Shown: piece by piece, positions 45,796 through 55,645 of the stretch
How positions within the stretch are numbered: position 1 is the stretch's first letter
Layout of the letters: each line of letters begins with the position of its first letter
NCBI GenBank assembly: GCA_025618425.1
Contig: CM046850.1
Span: 23,942,907 to 24,006,906 of the forward strand
DNA: 64,000 nt
Origin: Heliocidaris tuberculata
Lineage: Eukaryota; Echinodermata; Echinoidea; Camarodonta; Echinometridae
Reading direction: 5' to 3'
Program-made: the position numbers and the translations under genes
The notes under the pieces: model-generated
Databases searched by the model: none
What the model was told of the DNA's origin: nothing
What the model saw: only the letters and a program-made list of their open reading frames with translations

Positions 45796-47393
45796 CTCTG
45801 GTGTTCGTGCTGGTGCTTGGAACTCCGTCAGCCATACGAAAATTGCCTAGTCACCGGATGGATCCCCTTGGCTCCGCCATCTGATCAGCACTTTCAATCT
45901 TTACCATGACTTTGCCAAGGTATTACAAGAAAACAAACGGCCTTTACAAAAACATACTGTTGGTTACAAGTATCGTGGTCAAATAGCATTACTATATCGA
46001 CAAAGAACTGTTTGTGAGGATAAAGAACAAATGACTCCTTAACTTCCCTTAATTAATGATCTATCTAAGCTGAATGTGCCATTTAATAATTAAATTTTCA
46101 TTTCATTGGCTCACATTAATTTTCGTACAATAACATTCAAGATAACTACTCATGGATGAATTCAAAAGCTGCTGTTGACCATGGTGATTCCAAATAAAAG
46201 TGAGGTTGCCAAAGGTACAACTGCAGCTTCATATCAGTGTGATACCACAATGGTTAGGGAAAAGATTTCATTGAAACCATCACATCTTGAGATGCATAAT
46301 GCAAGCAAGGGCATGTGCATACTATAGACACTTTCTTCTTGATATACCCTGGGTTTTAATAGCATGAGCTTAGAATATCGATGTAAAACACCCCCGGTGT
46401 TTCAGTATCAATTTTGCTAATGGTTCGCATAGGGTAATTGGATTTGATCACGCTCGATAGAGCGTTATGATCACTTGATGGCGCTTGGTGCGATATTATA
46501 TTAAATTCAGTGTTGCTCCCTGTCACTATATCAGAATTGAAAGAACTGTTTCTTTCGGACTTAAAAAAACCCCGTCCCTTCAGGACTGTTAACACAACCA
46601 GAAAATCATTTTTTATTCATGACGCTTGTCGCACCTACAGTTAAGGCGCTCGAGAATTTCGGATGTTCTTGAAAGCAAATTCGGATTTTGTGATCAGATA
46701 ACGCTTTACCTGCCCAGGCTGCCCTTCAATCGGTCTTTTCTTCCAAGGGGTTTCAGGAATGGGAACACATACTTGGAAGGAAAAAAACCCCGCCTTTCCA
46801 GAGGCGTGCAAATTAATCACCGTAACACATTCAGTAACACGTCGTGTCCTCTTATAGGCTACATTATATTTAGAAAGAGGTAATGAAGATTGGCAGTTTC
46901 ATTTCAAACACTGACAATTAGATATGAACAATTAATGATCTAAGGAACGCACAAACTGACGGGACTCCTACTTTTGGGAAAACAACACCACGGCACACAT
47001 GCATGAAGCTATAAAATTATATCAAGATCGAATAACGTGGGGAGTACTTCAACATCAAAATTATATTTCATGGAAATGTGTTACCAAAGAAAAAAAGAAA
47101 ATACTCCTCCTAGTAGGCCTCTTCATCACGTTACAACCACTTCTGGCAGTGACGTAAAATTTCGCCTATATTCCTGCATCCCATGTTAATTTTCTAGATC
47201 CTAGTATCTATGTAATCGATATCTTATTAAATCTTTTTCGTTGAATAATATCAAAATCTAAGAAGAACTGAATGAAATCAAGGTAAGAGCAAAGCATTCA
47301 TCCTTGCTCTGGCAGGAAACTGGAAAGACATGATCCAAAGACCATACCTGTCTTTTCAAACCCAACTAAAGAAGGAAGAGAAGCAAGAGAACA
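45796..47393. other. Unassigned stretch
   Basis: No exon was supported. It lies downstream of the SALMFamide gene's poly(A) signal. Confidence 0.35.
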
Positions 47394-47399
47394 TTTATT
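47394..47399 (-). promoter_or_regulatory. Poly(A) signal of the SALMFamide gene
   Basis: AATAAA on the reverse strand, about 100 nt after the TAA stop at 47498. Confidence 0.55.
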
Positions 47400-47497
47400 A
47401 CAAACGAAAACGATTGAATGGACTTTCTAAAAATCAGAACAGAAACTGAAGTTGACTTCTTGTCAGGATCTTCTAAGTTATTGTTTATGATTGAAGA

Positions 47498-47707
47498 TTA
47501 ATTAAACTGTCCAAGTTCCCAGTCAGGGTTATACGTCTCCTGCGCTTGCCAGGGGTCCCAATTTTGGACGGGGGCTCGCTTGCCGAATGTTAGGCCTTTA
47601 TGGTATCGCATCCTCTTGGTGTTCCTCGCCCCCTCACCGCTTTCAGAATCCCGCCTCTTGCCGAAGTTTATACCAGAGTGTACGTGAATGCCCATGTTCT
47701 TTTTCCC
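47498..47707 (-). CDS. L-type SALMFamide neuropeptide precursor, terminal exon
   Basis: The reverse strand encodes 69 residues and a TAA stop. Order: GKK, then NMGIHVHSGINF followed by G and KR; a spacer RDSESGEGARNT; KR; then MRYHKGLTF followed by G and KR; then an acidic, aromatic tail (APVQNWDPWQAQ...WELGQFN). Gly-Lys-Arg gives C-terminal amidation and cleavage, so the products are NMGIHVHSGINF-amide and MRYHKGLTF-amide. From memory they match the two-peptide L-type SALMFamide set of Strongylocentrotus (ending SGIHF-amide and GLLF-amide). SALMFamides act through receptors as muscle relaxants in echinoderms. The exon starts after GATTGCAG in phase 0. The signal-peptide exon upstream was not found, so the CDS is 5'-partial. 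Confidence 0.93.
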   Translation of the reverse strand, partial: GKKNMGIHVHSGINFGKRRDSESGEGARNTKRMRYHKGLTFGKRAPVQNWDPWQAQETYNPDWELGQFN

Positions 47708-47755
47708 CTGCAATCAAAACAGAGAGAGAAAAAAAACAACAGAGGACTATTAATA
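47708..47755 (-). promoter_or_regulatory. 3' splice site of the SALMFamide exon
   Basis: On the reverse strand a long pyrimidine tract (TTTTTTTTCTCTCTCTG) leads to TTTTGATTGCAG|GGG. This fixes the exon start and shows that upstream exons exist. Confidence 0.85.
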
Positions 47756-49770
47756 AAAAAGTTAATGAATTACATCAAACTATTTAGCACATCAATCTTT
47801 AACTTTGATGAAGGATAATTGGCAGTTAGCAAGTGACAAACATTCGTTTGTGCTTTTAAAAACCTTGACGGGAATTTCTTTTTGGTGTTCGTTTTGTCTT
47901 GCGAAATCTGGATACATTTTTACCGTTTGCAAATTATTACAATGATCATGACATAAGCAAAACGAACGATATAATAATTTTCCATATACAAGGATAAAAT
48001 CAAGTGAGCTGTTCTATCCTGACCTTCACAATAAAGGATTTCATGTCTACCTCTACAATTACGTCCTACCCTAAAGGAAATCCTTATCTTTAACTCTCTT
48101 ATAAATATCGTCTCCTACAGGAATCCCATGGACAATACAAGGCAGACCGTTTCGCTGGTAAAGCATCGCAATAATTTCTCCTAAAATGTCGCCTTCTTTC
48201 TTCAGTCACCAACCACTACTTAATAGTCTGTCACCATGGTTAACTCCCCCTCATTAATCCTAGTCTCCGAATTCCCAGCCACTTTGCAAAGTTTACTCTG
48301 TCAATGGTCCAGAACCCTTGGGGTTCGGTCATTTGGGATTCGGAAGCAAATTTGTGCTTCTTTTCTCTGCGGGGAAAAAAGCGGAAAGAGAGGTCCTTGC
48401 TAAGAGGAAGAGAGAAACTAATGCTATTTATTCTCGATATTAAAAGTCATTATTTGTCGTGGCGTAGCGGGAACATTCCTTCTGTTTTTTGTCGACACGT
48501 CCAGGTAAATTTCTGTTTAACGATGAAATGCAAAGACCATGCTGGTTACCTGGGCCGACTCTTATTTTTTCTTCCCTTTACCCTCTTTGACGTTTCCCTC
48601 TACCATGTGTGGCGATCACTTGAAGCAGAAGAAGCTATAATGACACATCGCGGAATCGATAAATTGGCGGTGTTTGTAAACTGCCAGAGGGACGTTGACT
48701 GAGGGAGAGAGAGCTCATGCAAGATTCCCGGCAATGACTTACGGTACTCTTTCTATTTCCAGTCTTTTTTGTCTTCTTCTCCAGGATGTTAATGAACGCA
48801 CTTCAGCATTTTGAGAAACATGAGTGGTGATCACTTTCTTTCATGAATATGCAAATCTTGAGAGAGTCGATGATCACGGCTGCAATAAGCCCACCGTCAA
48901 ACAGAAATTGGTATTTCTTCCTGTTAAGTCTTTTTCCCCCATCAGCTTGTTCAGTTTTCTTCTGCTTCTGAAATCGAATTTTAACCATCGAATTGTAACC
49001 AAGGTCGATGCATTTCCGCTAACATCTTTTAGTCCACATTTGTCTTGCGAATTAATGCCATTTCCTCTTTTCTATAACTTTGATTGTTTAGTTTTATTTT
49101 CTATGCTTAGAATTTAGATAAGATATGTACACCGCACTCCACTTTTCCTTAAAATATGAGTAGACGTCAGTAAGAGCGAGCAATTACAATAATGAATTTT
49201 CACGCAACTCCGGGTGGAGATTGTGGTTGTGAAGTCCACCCACTTCATGTGCATTAGGCCTTTTGTAATGTATACCCCTCTAGACCGATATTATTGGCAG
49301 ATCATGCGGTAGTCGTAGAAACATAGTATGCCCTTCATGTATTTTAAAATCCAAATTATGACACTTATCATGACAGATATCAAATAATCAACTCAGTAAA
49401 ACCGTGAATGCCGTTAAAGTAATGACTTTTATGGAACAATCATAGGCACGTCAACAACACTTTACATCAATACTACAGGAGTAAACAGGAAGTAACCTTT
49501 GACCGTTATAAATACATGTAGTGGATGAGGGTTAGAATCATTTATTCAATTAAGGTTTATGCAGAGAATATACTTCTAATTTCTTGTACGTCATGACTTC
49601 TCAATTTACCCCAGAAAAACGCTAGTAGTCCTTAAAATCTAAACGCATTCCACAAATGATTTACAAATCTACGTCGTGGTTCGCATCCACTCAACATAAT
49701 TATTTAAGAAATGCTGCATGACCCTTGAAATGGGTCAGCTATTTACTCGAACCTTGTTAGCATCTAAATA
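47756..49770. other. Intron-like stretch upstream of SALMFamide exon
   Basis: I searched the reverse strand for a leader-peptide exon ending in phase 0 and saw none that was convincing. No repeats were recognised. Confidence 0.35.
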
Positions 49771-49778
49771 CTGCAAGT

Positions 49779-50124
49779 CAGGGGTGGATCCAGGATATTT
49801 TTTATGAGTGGGGGGGGGGGCACACAAATGCAGGATTGTCAACTTTGGGAAACTGCCTGGAGGGATATCCGTATTTTGGGGTCTCGCCAGCTCTCCAAAT
49901 GTCACTCAGGGGGGGGGGGGGGGGGGGGGGAGGCTGGTGTTGGCGACAAAAAAAAAAAAAAAATCGCTCGGGGGGGGGGGGGGGGTTATGGGGTCCAGTT
50001 TCCCTCCCTATTTCTCTGACAAGCGCAAAAAAAGGGTTATCCGGTCTAAAGGGGGGGGGGGGGTCACAATTAAAAAAAAGAGAGGGGGCACAATGCATTG
50101 TTTTCTTTCAAAAATCCGCCCTTG
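49779..50124 (+). mobile_element. hAT-type G-tract MITE
   Basis: The left end is CAGGGGTGGATCCAGGATAT and the right end AATCCGCCCTTG. Flanking octamers CTGCAAGT and CTCCTAGT match at 6 of 8. The interior is collinear with 27716-28073 (GGAAACTGCCTGGAGGGATA; TCTCTGACAAGC). It has an extra duplicated G-run block with GCTGGTGTTGGCGACA. Confidence 0.82.
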
Positions 50125-50135
50125 CTCCTAGTAAT

Positions 50136-50204
50136 GTTATGTAAATGATCTCCTGTCCGGGGCACCTCTCACTGAGACTATACGCAGCGAGTATCCTCAT
50201 TCCC
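50136..50204 (+). repeat. Left arm of a 69-bp inverted duplication
   Basis: This 69-bp stretch recurs in reverse orientation at 54204-54272 with 65 of 69 bases identical. It covers the candidate exon's 3' part and its donor site. The outer edge starts GTTATGTAAATGATCTCC. Confidence 0.9.
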
Positions 50205-50306
50205 TTTTCCTTCGCCCACGCAGACAGACGTCCCGTGGTGTAGGAACGCTTGGAAGATAAATCTGACCATTGTTTAAATGTGCTATCCATGAGAACAAGG
50301 AAGAAG
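50173..50306 (-). CDS. Candidate exon, possibly upstream part of the SALMFamide gene
   Basis: On the reverse strand CCATTTACAG|C opens a 134-bp exon closed by CTCA|GTGAGAG, a good donor. In the open frame it begins FFLVLMDSTFKQWSDLSSKR, has one dibasic pair, and ends GMRILAAYSL. The first residues could be the end of a signal peptide. It exits in phase 1, while the SALMFamide exon enters in phase 0. The two cannot be joined directly: another exon, or a different gene, is required. Its 3' half plus 37 bp of intron is duplicated, inverted, at 54204-54272. Confidence 0.33.
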
Positions 50307-51639
50307 CTGTAAATGGGTAATCATAATAAATTACTTACTTCTTTATTGCACCTATACCGTGTAAAAGTCTTAATTATTTAACTCGCAACGACATCTCGTC
50401 GTTGTTATTGGACTTTTTCTAACCTTAACCCTTTATGTTTTTTGCATCGTATGCATGTACTAAGGAGGGGTCATTTACTGTAGCATCGATCACTTGCGGC
50501 TTCCCTGCCGCGCCCTTTTGGGTATTTTTTTCTGAAAATCTCCATGTACCACTGAGGCTTACTGAAAATAATAATGATTAAATGAAACCTAATCCGCTTC
50601 AATTTCAACCTTTGGGTAACTGTTTTTAAATAGCATATATGATTATTGGCAACCTGTACGTTTACAACGTACTATATAGGCCTTATAAATGCAATGTTTT
50701 TCTGGTTTACTGATGTTTCTTCATCAACCAATGCATAGTAACGAGCTATTTAATCCATCTGTTTGTAAAACAGCATGTGAATAGAATTTCATCTTGCTTC
50801 TTACTGTTCTGTTGACTAAGCCAAGGCCATGTATGGTAGCCTTTGTTTGTATGAATCCCTAGTACATTGGGTAAGATGACCGACAAGCAGCCGGCATTCA
50901 TGAGTTTCGCATTTATTATTGTCTAGCTTCTATCCAAATTTCTGCTTGGCACTTCCCACGTAAATATCTACGATGTGGTTCAGCTGGGAGAAAGAATACC
51001 GTGCATGATGACACGGCATTGAATCTTAACATAACATCGTTCATTTCACGAAGTGGCAAGAACGCCCAAAAATAGCGTTTAAAAAAAAAAATCATTTTTT
51101 CTTCTTTCATTTTTACCATTTATTCGGTTATCCATCGTTTGTCACATAACGAAGTTTCAAGTATCAATTTTGTGCAAAAAAACCACACACACACACACAC
51201 AAAAAAAAAGCAGTATGATCAAAATGACACGGATTTCAAAAAAGCCCACCATTTACTGCACGAAAGTAAATTCGCGCATTATTTTACGTGCTGGTGCATG
51301 AAGCGCACGTGCGAATAAATAGCGCGCACTGTACACGCATGCATTCCTTGGGGCTAGTCTCGTCATCTTGTACAAGAGTTTTCTCCGTATTGTAGAAAGT
51401 TTGATTTGATGCCGCTGTTATAGCCGATATTTTCCCCAGGTTTGCGTACCTAAGACTTATCGTATGAGTGGGACCAGTTCTAAGGGGTTCTTTTAATGTA
51501 AAATTGAATAATTAACATGATACCCCATTAATTAGAACGATTCCCGTGCACTAAGCGATATCGATAGCGGTCCATGTCCTTTTTCGCAGCTCTTTTCAGG
51601 GGTACTGAGGGAGAAGCTAAATAATACATGTACGAAAGT
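50307..51639. other. Unassigned stretch
   Basis: No exon or repeat family was recognised apart from a short CA/A tract at 51183-51210. Confidence 0.35.
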
Positions 51640-53620
51640 TTTACCCTCTTTATCCAAGTAAGTAGGGCAGAGTTGAGTGAGTCCGACACTCTTCTCAAAG
51701 GACAAAGGGGATGGTTTGAAGGTTGACCTTAGATGCCTGTCGAAGTCCCGCTCAAGGTTCCTCTACACCTAAGAGAAACTGTCAGAGCTTTGGAAACAAA
51801 GTTTCCATGGATCTGATTCCACATTTTGAATGCCATGGGCTGTTCAAAGAATGGAGAATGACGGGAGTTCGTGTGTCGATTGACTTAAGCGGGCACTAGA
51901 TGTCTGTCGAAGTCTTATTCAAGTTTTTCTCCCTCACCTACGGGAAACTGTCCACGCCTGGGAAGGACGTGCTCCTTACTCTGGATCGAAGCGGCGCCGT
52001 GCTTCTGGTGATTACCACACGGCAGGCCAAACACCGGGAGGGCGCCGTGGGTAGTTACACCTGCCTTATTGTCTTGGTCCTCGGACTTACAGGCTCTTTT
52101 TCTTTTGACATCTCCTGAGCGTATGCGACATGATGCTCGCAGAATACCTGCGGACATGGAATCATTTTCGATTAATCCACCTTTGTCCGAAGCTTGCGGT
52201 TATGAATACCAACCGTTAGCCTTTATCCTAGAAAATCCCCATGCAAAACTAACGTATCTGGAGCTCGCTGTGGCCTTGGGGCCCCTCGAGCTCAGGTGGT
52301 CTCGTTCTTAATTCCTAGTGGGATTCGTTGGGAGTTCTCATACCTCCCCCCCCCCCCCCCCCTGTCCGTTTTCCCAAATGTAGGGGGTACTGGGTTGGAA
52401 CTTTAGCCGTCAAGGATGCTCCATAGGCTTCAGAGGAGTCCTCGGCGTCCTTCAATGCCGATTCAGACTTGACGTCGGGTTTTGCTCCCATTGGTTTGTT
52501 TTCCTCATTTCACAACCAGCGGATGCGATTTTGTTCCCCCTTTTCCGGAGGACAGCCGGACCTTCAGCCAACAGCCAATTCACGTGCCCTGGAAGTCTTT
52601 GTCAGACTTCTTCCAGCTGCCACTTGGCTGTTCATCATAATTAAGTGCTATGCCTTAATTGTTTCAAGTTTGGAAATTTATCCGATCGTGCTAACAATTA
52701 TATTCTGCATGAGGTATGAATTTGCATAGTAATGGGGTTATTGCTGCCTTACCTTTTGGTGAGGGTTTCGTACGTCTCTGCAGAGCTTTTCCGTTCACAC
52801 ATGGAGATCTTAGATCGGCTTCTTTTCTATAGTGTCTCCTAACAGCTCCGTGACGTTTTGTTAATTTCCGTCATCGAGAGTTTAATTATCTGATCTCCTG
52901 TCATCGTTGTGGTTACAGTTCTAAATACCTCTCAGTGAAAGAAGTCAGCAATCGGAAATGCTCGGCTAGGGTCTAGTATGTAGTATCTAATTCGGAATGC
53001 AGCTCGAGCATTGCTTTCCGACAGATAAACCCCTTAGCTTCTTGCAAGAGCATTTTACCCTGCTCTAGTTCCTTCATTTATCTATCGATCGCCATGCACA
53101 CGGAAGCTCTCATCCCATCCCCTTCTACATGGGTTTCTTATAAAGACTTCCTTAGCGACGTACCTTCATTCATTGTCCTATGTGGAGCTTTTTGGGGTTA
53201 TTCCTCTAGGCAAGATATCATAATGCCAAGTTTAGGCCTTGTAAGGTGAGTATATTGAGTCCCCTTACCTAGTCGAGGGCGCAGAGGAGATTTCTGCCCC
53301 TCTTCTGCTCGATCGTCCTCCAGCCAAATTGTTCAGTTACACCATCTAATTTTCGACCCCCATGTAGGATGGCAATCAGAGGGCCGTTGCCGACAGGTCT
53401 AAAGGAAGATTTTTCATTATGATCAATGGTGCATAATGGCGCTTGATGTTTTTATTTGGAAGGTATGGCTCTAATTCATTCTTTTGATGAAGAACAGGAG
53501 ACCATTTAATCGACCCCTGGATTCCAGCTTGGATTTATTCCCGGGTCGTTGTCTATGTATACCGGAATGGGTATAATAAACTGTAGCTCTTGACAGTGAA
53601 TAAAGTCATAGATTTTTGGT
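51640..53620. other. GC-elevated unassigned region
   Basis: Base composition and texture differ from the AT-rich flanks, but no long conserved frame appears on either strand (the longest runs are about 80 codons). At about 51737 and 51911 there is an imperfect repeat, GTCGAAGTCCCGCTCAAGGT against GTCGAAGTCTTATTCAAGTT, each followed by GAAACTGTC, with a spacing of about 173 bp. It could be an old transposon remnant or a non-coding transcript. The region lies between the two arms of the 69-bp inverted duplication. Confidence 0.35.
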
Positions 53621-53626
53621 AGATAA

Positions 53627-54141
53627 GTCATTCCGTGTCAAATCACCCAATTTTAAAAAAAGTTTAACCCCCCCCCCTTCAAATTGCCCCAAATTTGGTA
53701 TATGGGGTAATTTAATATGATGTAATTTATGTTGACGTATTAATTGACTAAAATTTCATCTCCAGATCACGTGACGCTCAAGGTAAAATTCAAGGTTGGA
53801 ACAAAGATCAAGAGGTCATTGAACTTTATGCAGTTCGGGCGTGGAAAAAATGGCACGTTTAGATAGCTTGTGTTATTACCTTTCTAAATATATCAATATC
53901 AACAAAACTGACCTAGCAGTTACAGATATATGATCATTTAAAAAGTGGAAAAAGTGTCAATTTTTGGTCAACATGCCTGTGGACATGGTGGAATGCGTAC
54001 CCTAGCGGGGAAACCGTTTGGCCGATGGGGCTCAAGCTTAACATTTTAGCTTGGGAAGAGTCGACTACCCTATATACTAAATTTAGGCCAATTTGAAGGG
54101 GGTAGGATTTAATCCATTTGGGTGATCTGACACGGAATGAC
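53627..54141. mobile_element. Foldback MITE with GTCATTCCGTGTCA ends
   Basis: The left end GTCATTCCGTGTCAAATCAC and right end GTGATCTGACACGGAATGAC are inverted. Complementarity continues through the CCCTTCAAATTG / CAATTTGAAGGG segments for about 75 bp. The interior is non-coding. No target duplication was established. Confidence 0.78.
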
Positions 54142-54203
54142 CCAGTTTAAAAAAACAACTAATTGGGAGTTACCAGTAGGTGTTTGTCGGGCGCTTTGGT
54201 TTC

Positions 54204-54272
54204 GGGAATGAGGATACTCTCTGCGTATAGTCTAGGTGAGAGGTGCCCCGGACAGGAGATTATTTACATAAC
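54204..54272 (+). repeat. Right arm of a 69-bp inverted duplication (pseudo-exon edge)
   Basis: GGGAATGAGGATACTCTCTG through to TTTACATAAC. Here the donor reads CTAG|GTGAGAG, a stronger consensus than in the 50173-50306 copy. Weaker similarity continues about 40 bp upstream (GTCGGGCGCTTTGG). Confidence 0.9.
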
Positions 54273-54751
54273 CACACTTGGAGTATTTCCTATTTGACCA
54301 AGTTCAAGGGTTACCACTTATTATATATGTTAAGTGGGTGCAACTACTAGCAAATAATATAATCCGGTCAAATTATGATAATAATTTATAGAAACAACGG
54401 GTAGAGAAATCGGTCGCTGATGTCACCCATGTACCACATCTGTTGTAGATAAAGTAGACTTCATGCAAGATATATGTTTTTGTTTACTAGACTGAGATAA
54501 CCTATCTAGATAAATTAGAAAAAGGTAATTTAAAAAAAATGAAGATAGCATAGTCCAGATAGATTTATACGATCAGACTGTTTCAAACCATTTTCCAATA
54601 TCTCGACATAGCCTTACAGAAACCCTCTTTAATCAATATAACGGAAAAACCTTTCCATAAACTCACTTATAAGATTTTCGATTCATCCACGAGTGTGATG
54701 GTCTTATTTTCGAATTCCATTACGTTCCGTCACTTTTCTGGTTATGTATGT

Positions 54752-54803
54752 TGTTTTTTGTTGTTGTTGTTGTTTTGTTTTTTTGTTTGTTTGTTTTTTT
54801 GTT
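54752..54803. repeat. (TTG)n/(TTTG)n low-complexity tract
   Basis: Simple T/G repeats between the duplicated arm and the following LINE fragment. Confidence 0.9.
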
Positions 54804-54879
54804 TATACATTTAGGCTTCCTTTGTATGTTCTGGTGATTTTTTTTGTAGTTTTTTCGGACCACAAGGGCGTTGGAAATA

Positions 54880-55645
54880 GCCTATAGTAAGGATAGTAAT
54901 TTGTTTACTAGATCACAGTCTGTTCATGACCACAGAACCCGTAATAGCACAAAGTTATAGGACTTGTCCTAGCTCGTACTAGAACTCAAATGGCAAACTT
55001 TCTTTATCCCACGGAGGCGCCGCCCTATGGAACCAGTTACCATATTCTATTAGAAATGCTCAATCAAAACATGCGTTTGCCAATCTGTACTGGAGAATAG
55101 TTATATAAAAATTGTAATTTTCTCTTGTTTTGTAGTACTGGTTCTTATCTTTACCTTGAAATTCATGTTTAAAGTTTGAAATCTTTCCAGTTCTAAAAAA
55201 AAACAATTTATGTAAATCAAATACTTATTCTGTTTTCCTGGTTCTGCCTTGCAATATTTCAATTTGGAATGTTGAGAGGTAGCACTGAGTATGATGGGCC
55301 CTCTTGCATAAAAAGTTGCGATTAAACGCAACTCAAAAAATTAAACGCAACTCGTTTTTCAACCAATCAGGATTGCGTATTTGGGACTTGCATTTAATTT
55401 TTTGAGTTGCGTTTAATCACAACTTTTTATGCAAGAGGGCCCTGGTCTAATGTTATATCCAAATTCATTTCGGGTTGTAATGAAGGAAAGAAATCCTTCT
55501 ATTGTTATGCTATGTATTCATTGTTTGTTCTCTATGTTTATGTATGTATAATTTAAACAGGGTCTCTTAGAAGAACCGTTATGTAATTGTAATTGAAAGA
55601 GTTACCCTGTTTAAACAAAACAAATAAATAAATAAATAAAGACGG
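54880..55645 (+). mobile_element. 5'-truncated LINE with RT C-terminus
   Basis: Translated fragments SQSVHDHRTRNSTKL and, in another frame, GGAALWNQLPYSIRNAQSKH plus AFANLYWR are the end of a LINE RT. The element ends with ACAGGGTCTCTTAG, then GAGTTACCCTGTTTAAAC and an (AAATA)n tail at 55620-55640. This is the same hairpin-plus-tail design as the 3' end of 4240-6294. A foldback MITE (55296-55444) is inserted in its 3' region. Confidence 0.8.
55296..55444. mobile_element. Foldback MITE, GGGCCCTC...TTGCATAAA member 5
   Basis: The arms GGGCCCTCTTGCATAAAAAG and CTTTTTATGCAAGAGGGCCC (reverse) pair almost perfectly for about 55 bp. The centre keeps AACCAATCAGGATTGCG, recalling the CCAATCAG loop of members 1 and 3. 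It is nested in a LINE fragment and the arms have scarcely diverged, so it is a young insertion. Confidence 0.82.

Noticed and set aside
48304..48702. Plus-strand 132-residue open frame
   Set aside because: There is no recognisable domain, no supporting splice sites and a mixed unnatural composition. Probably chance.
52069..52311. Open frame in the GC-elevated block as a possible gene
   Set aside because: No family similarity, no splice support and overlapping antisense frames. The region is described as unassigned instead.
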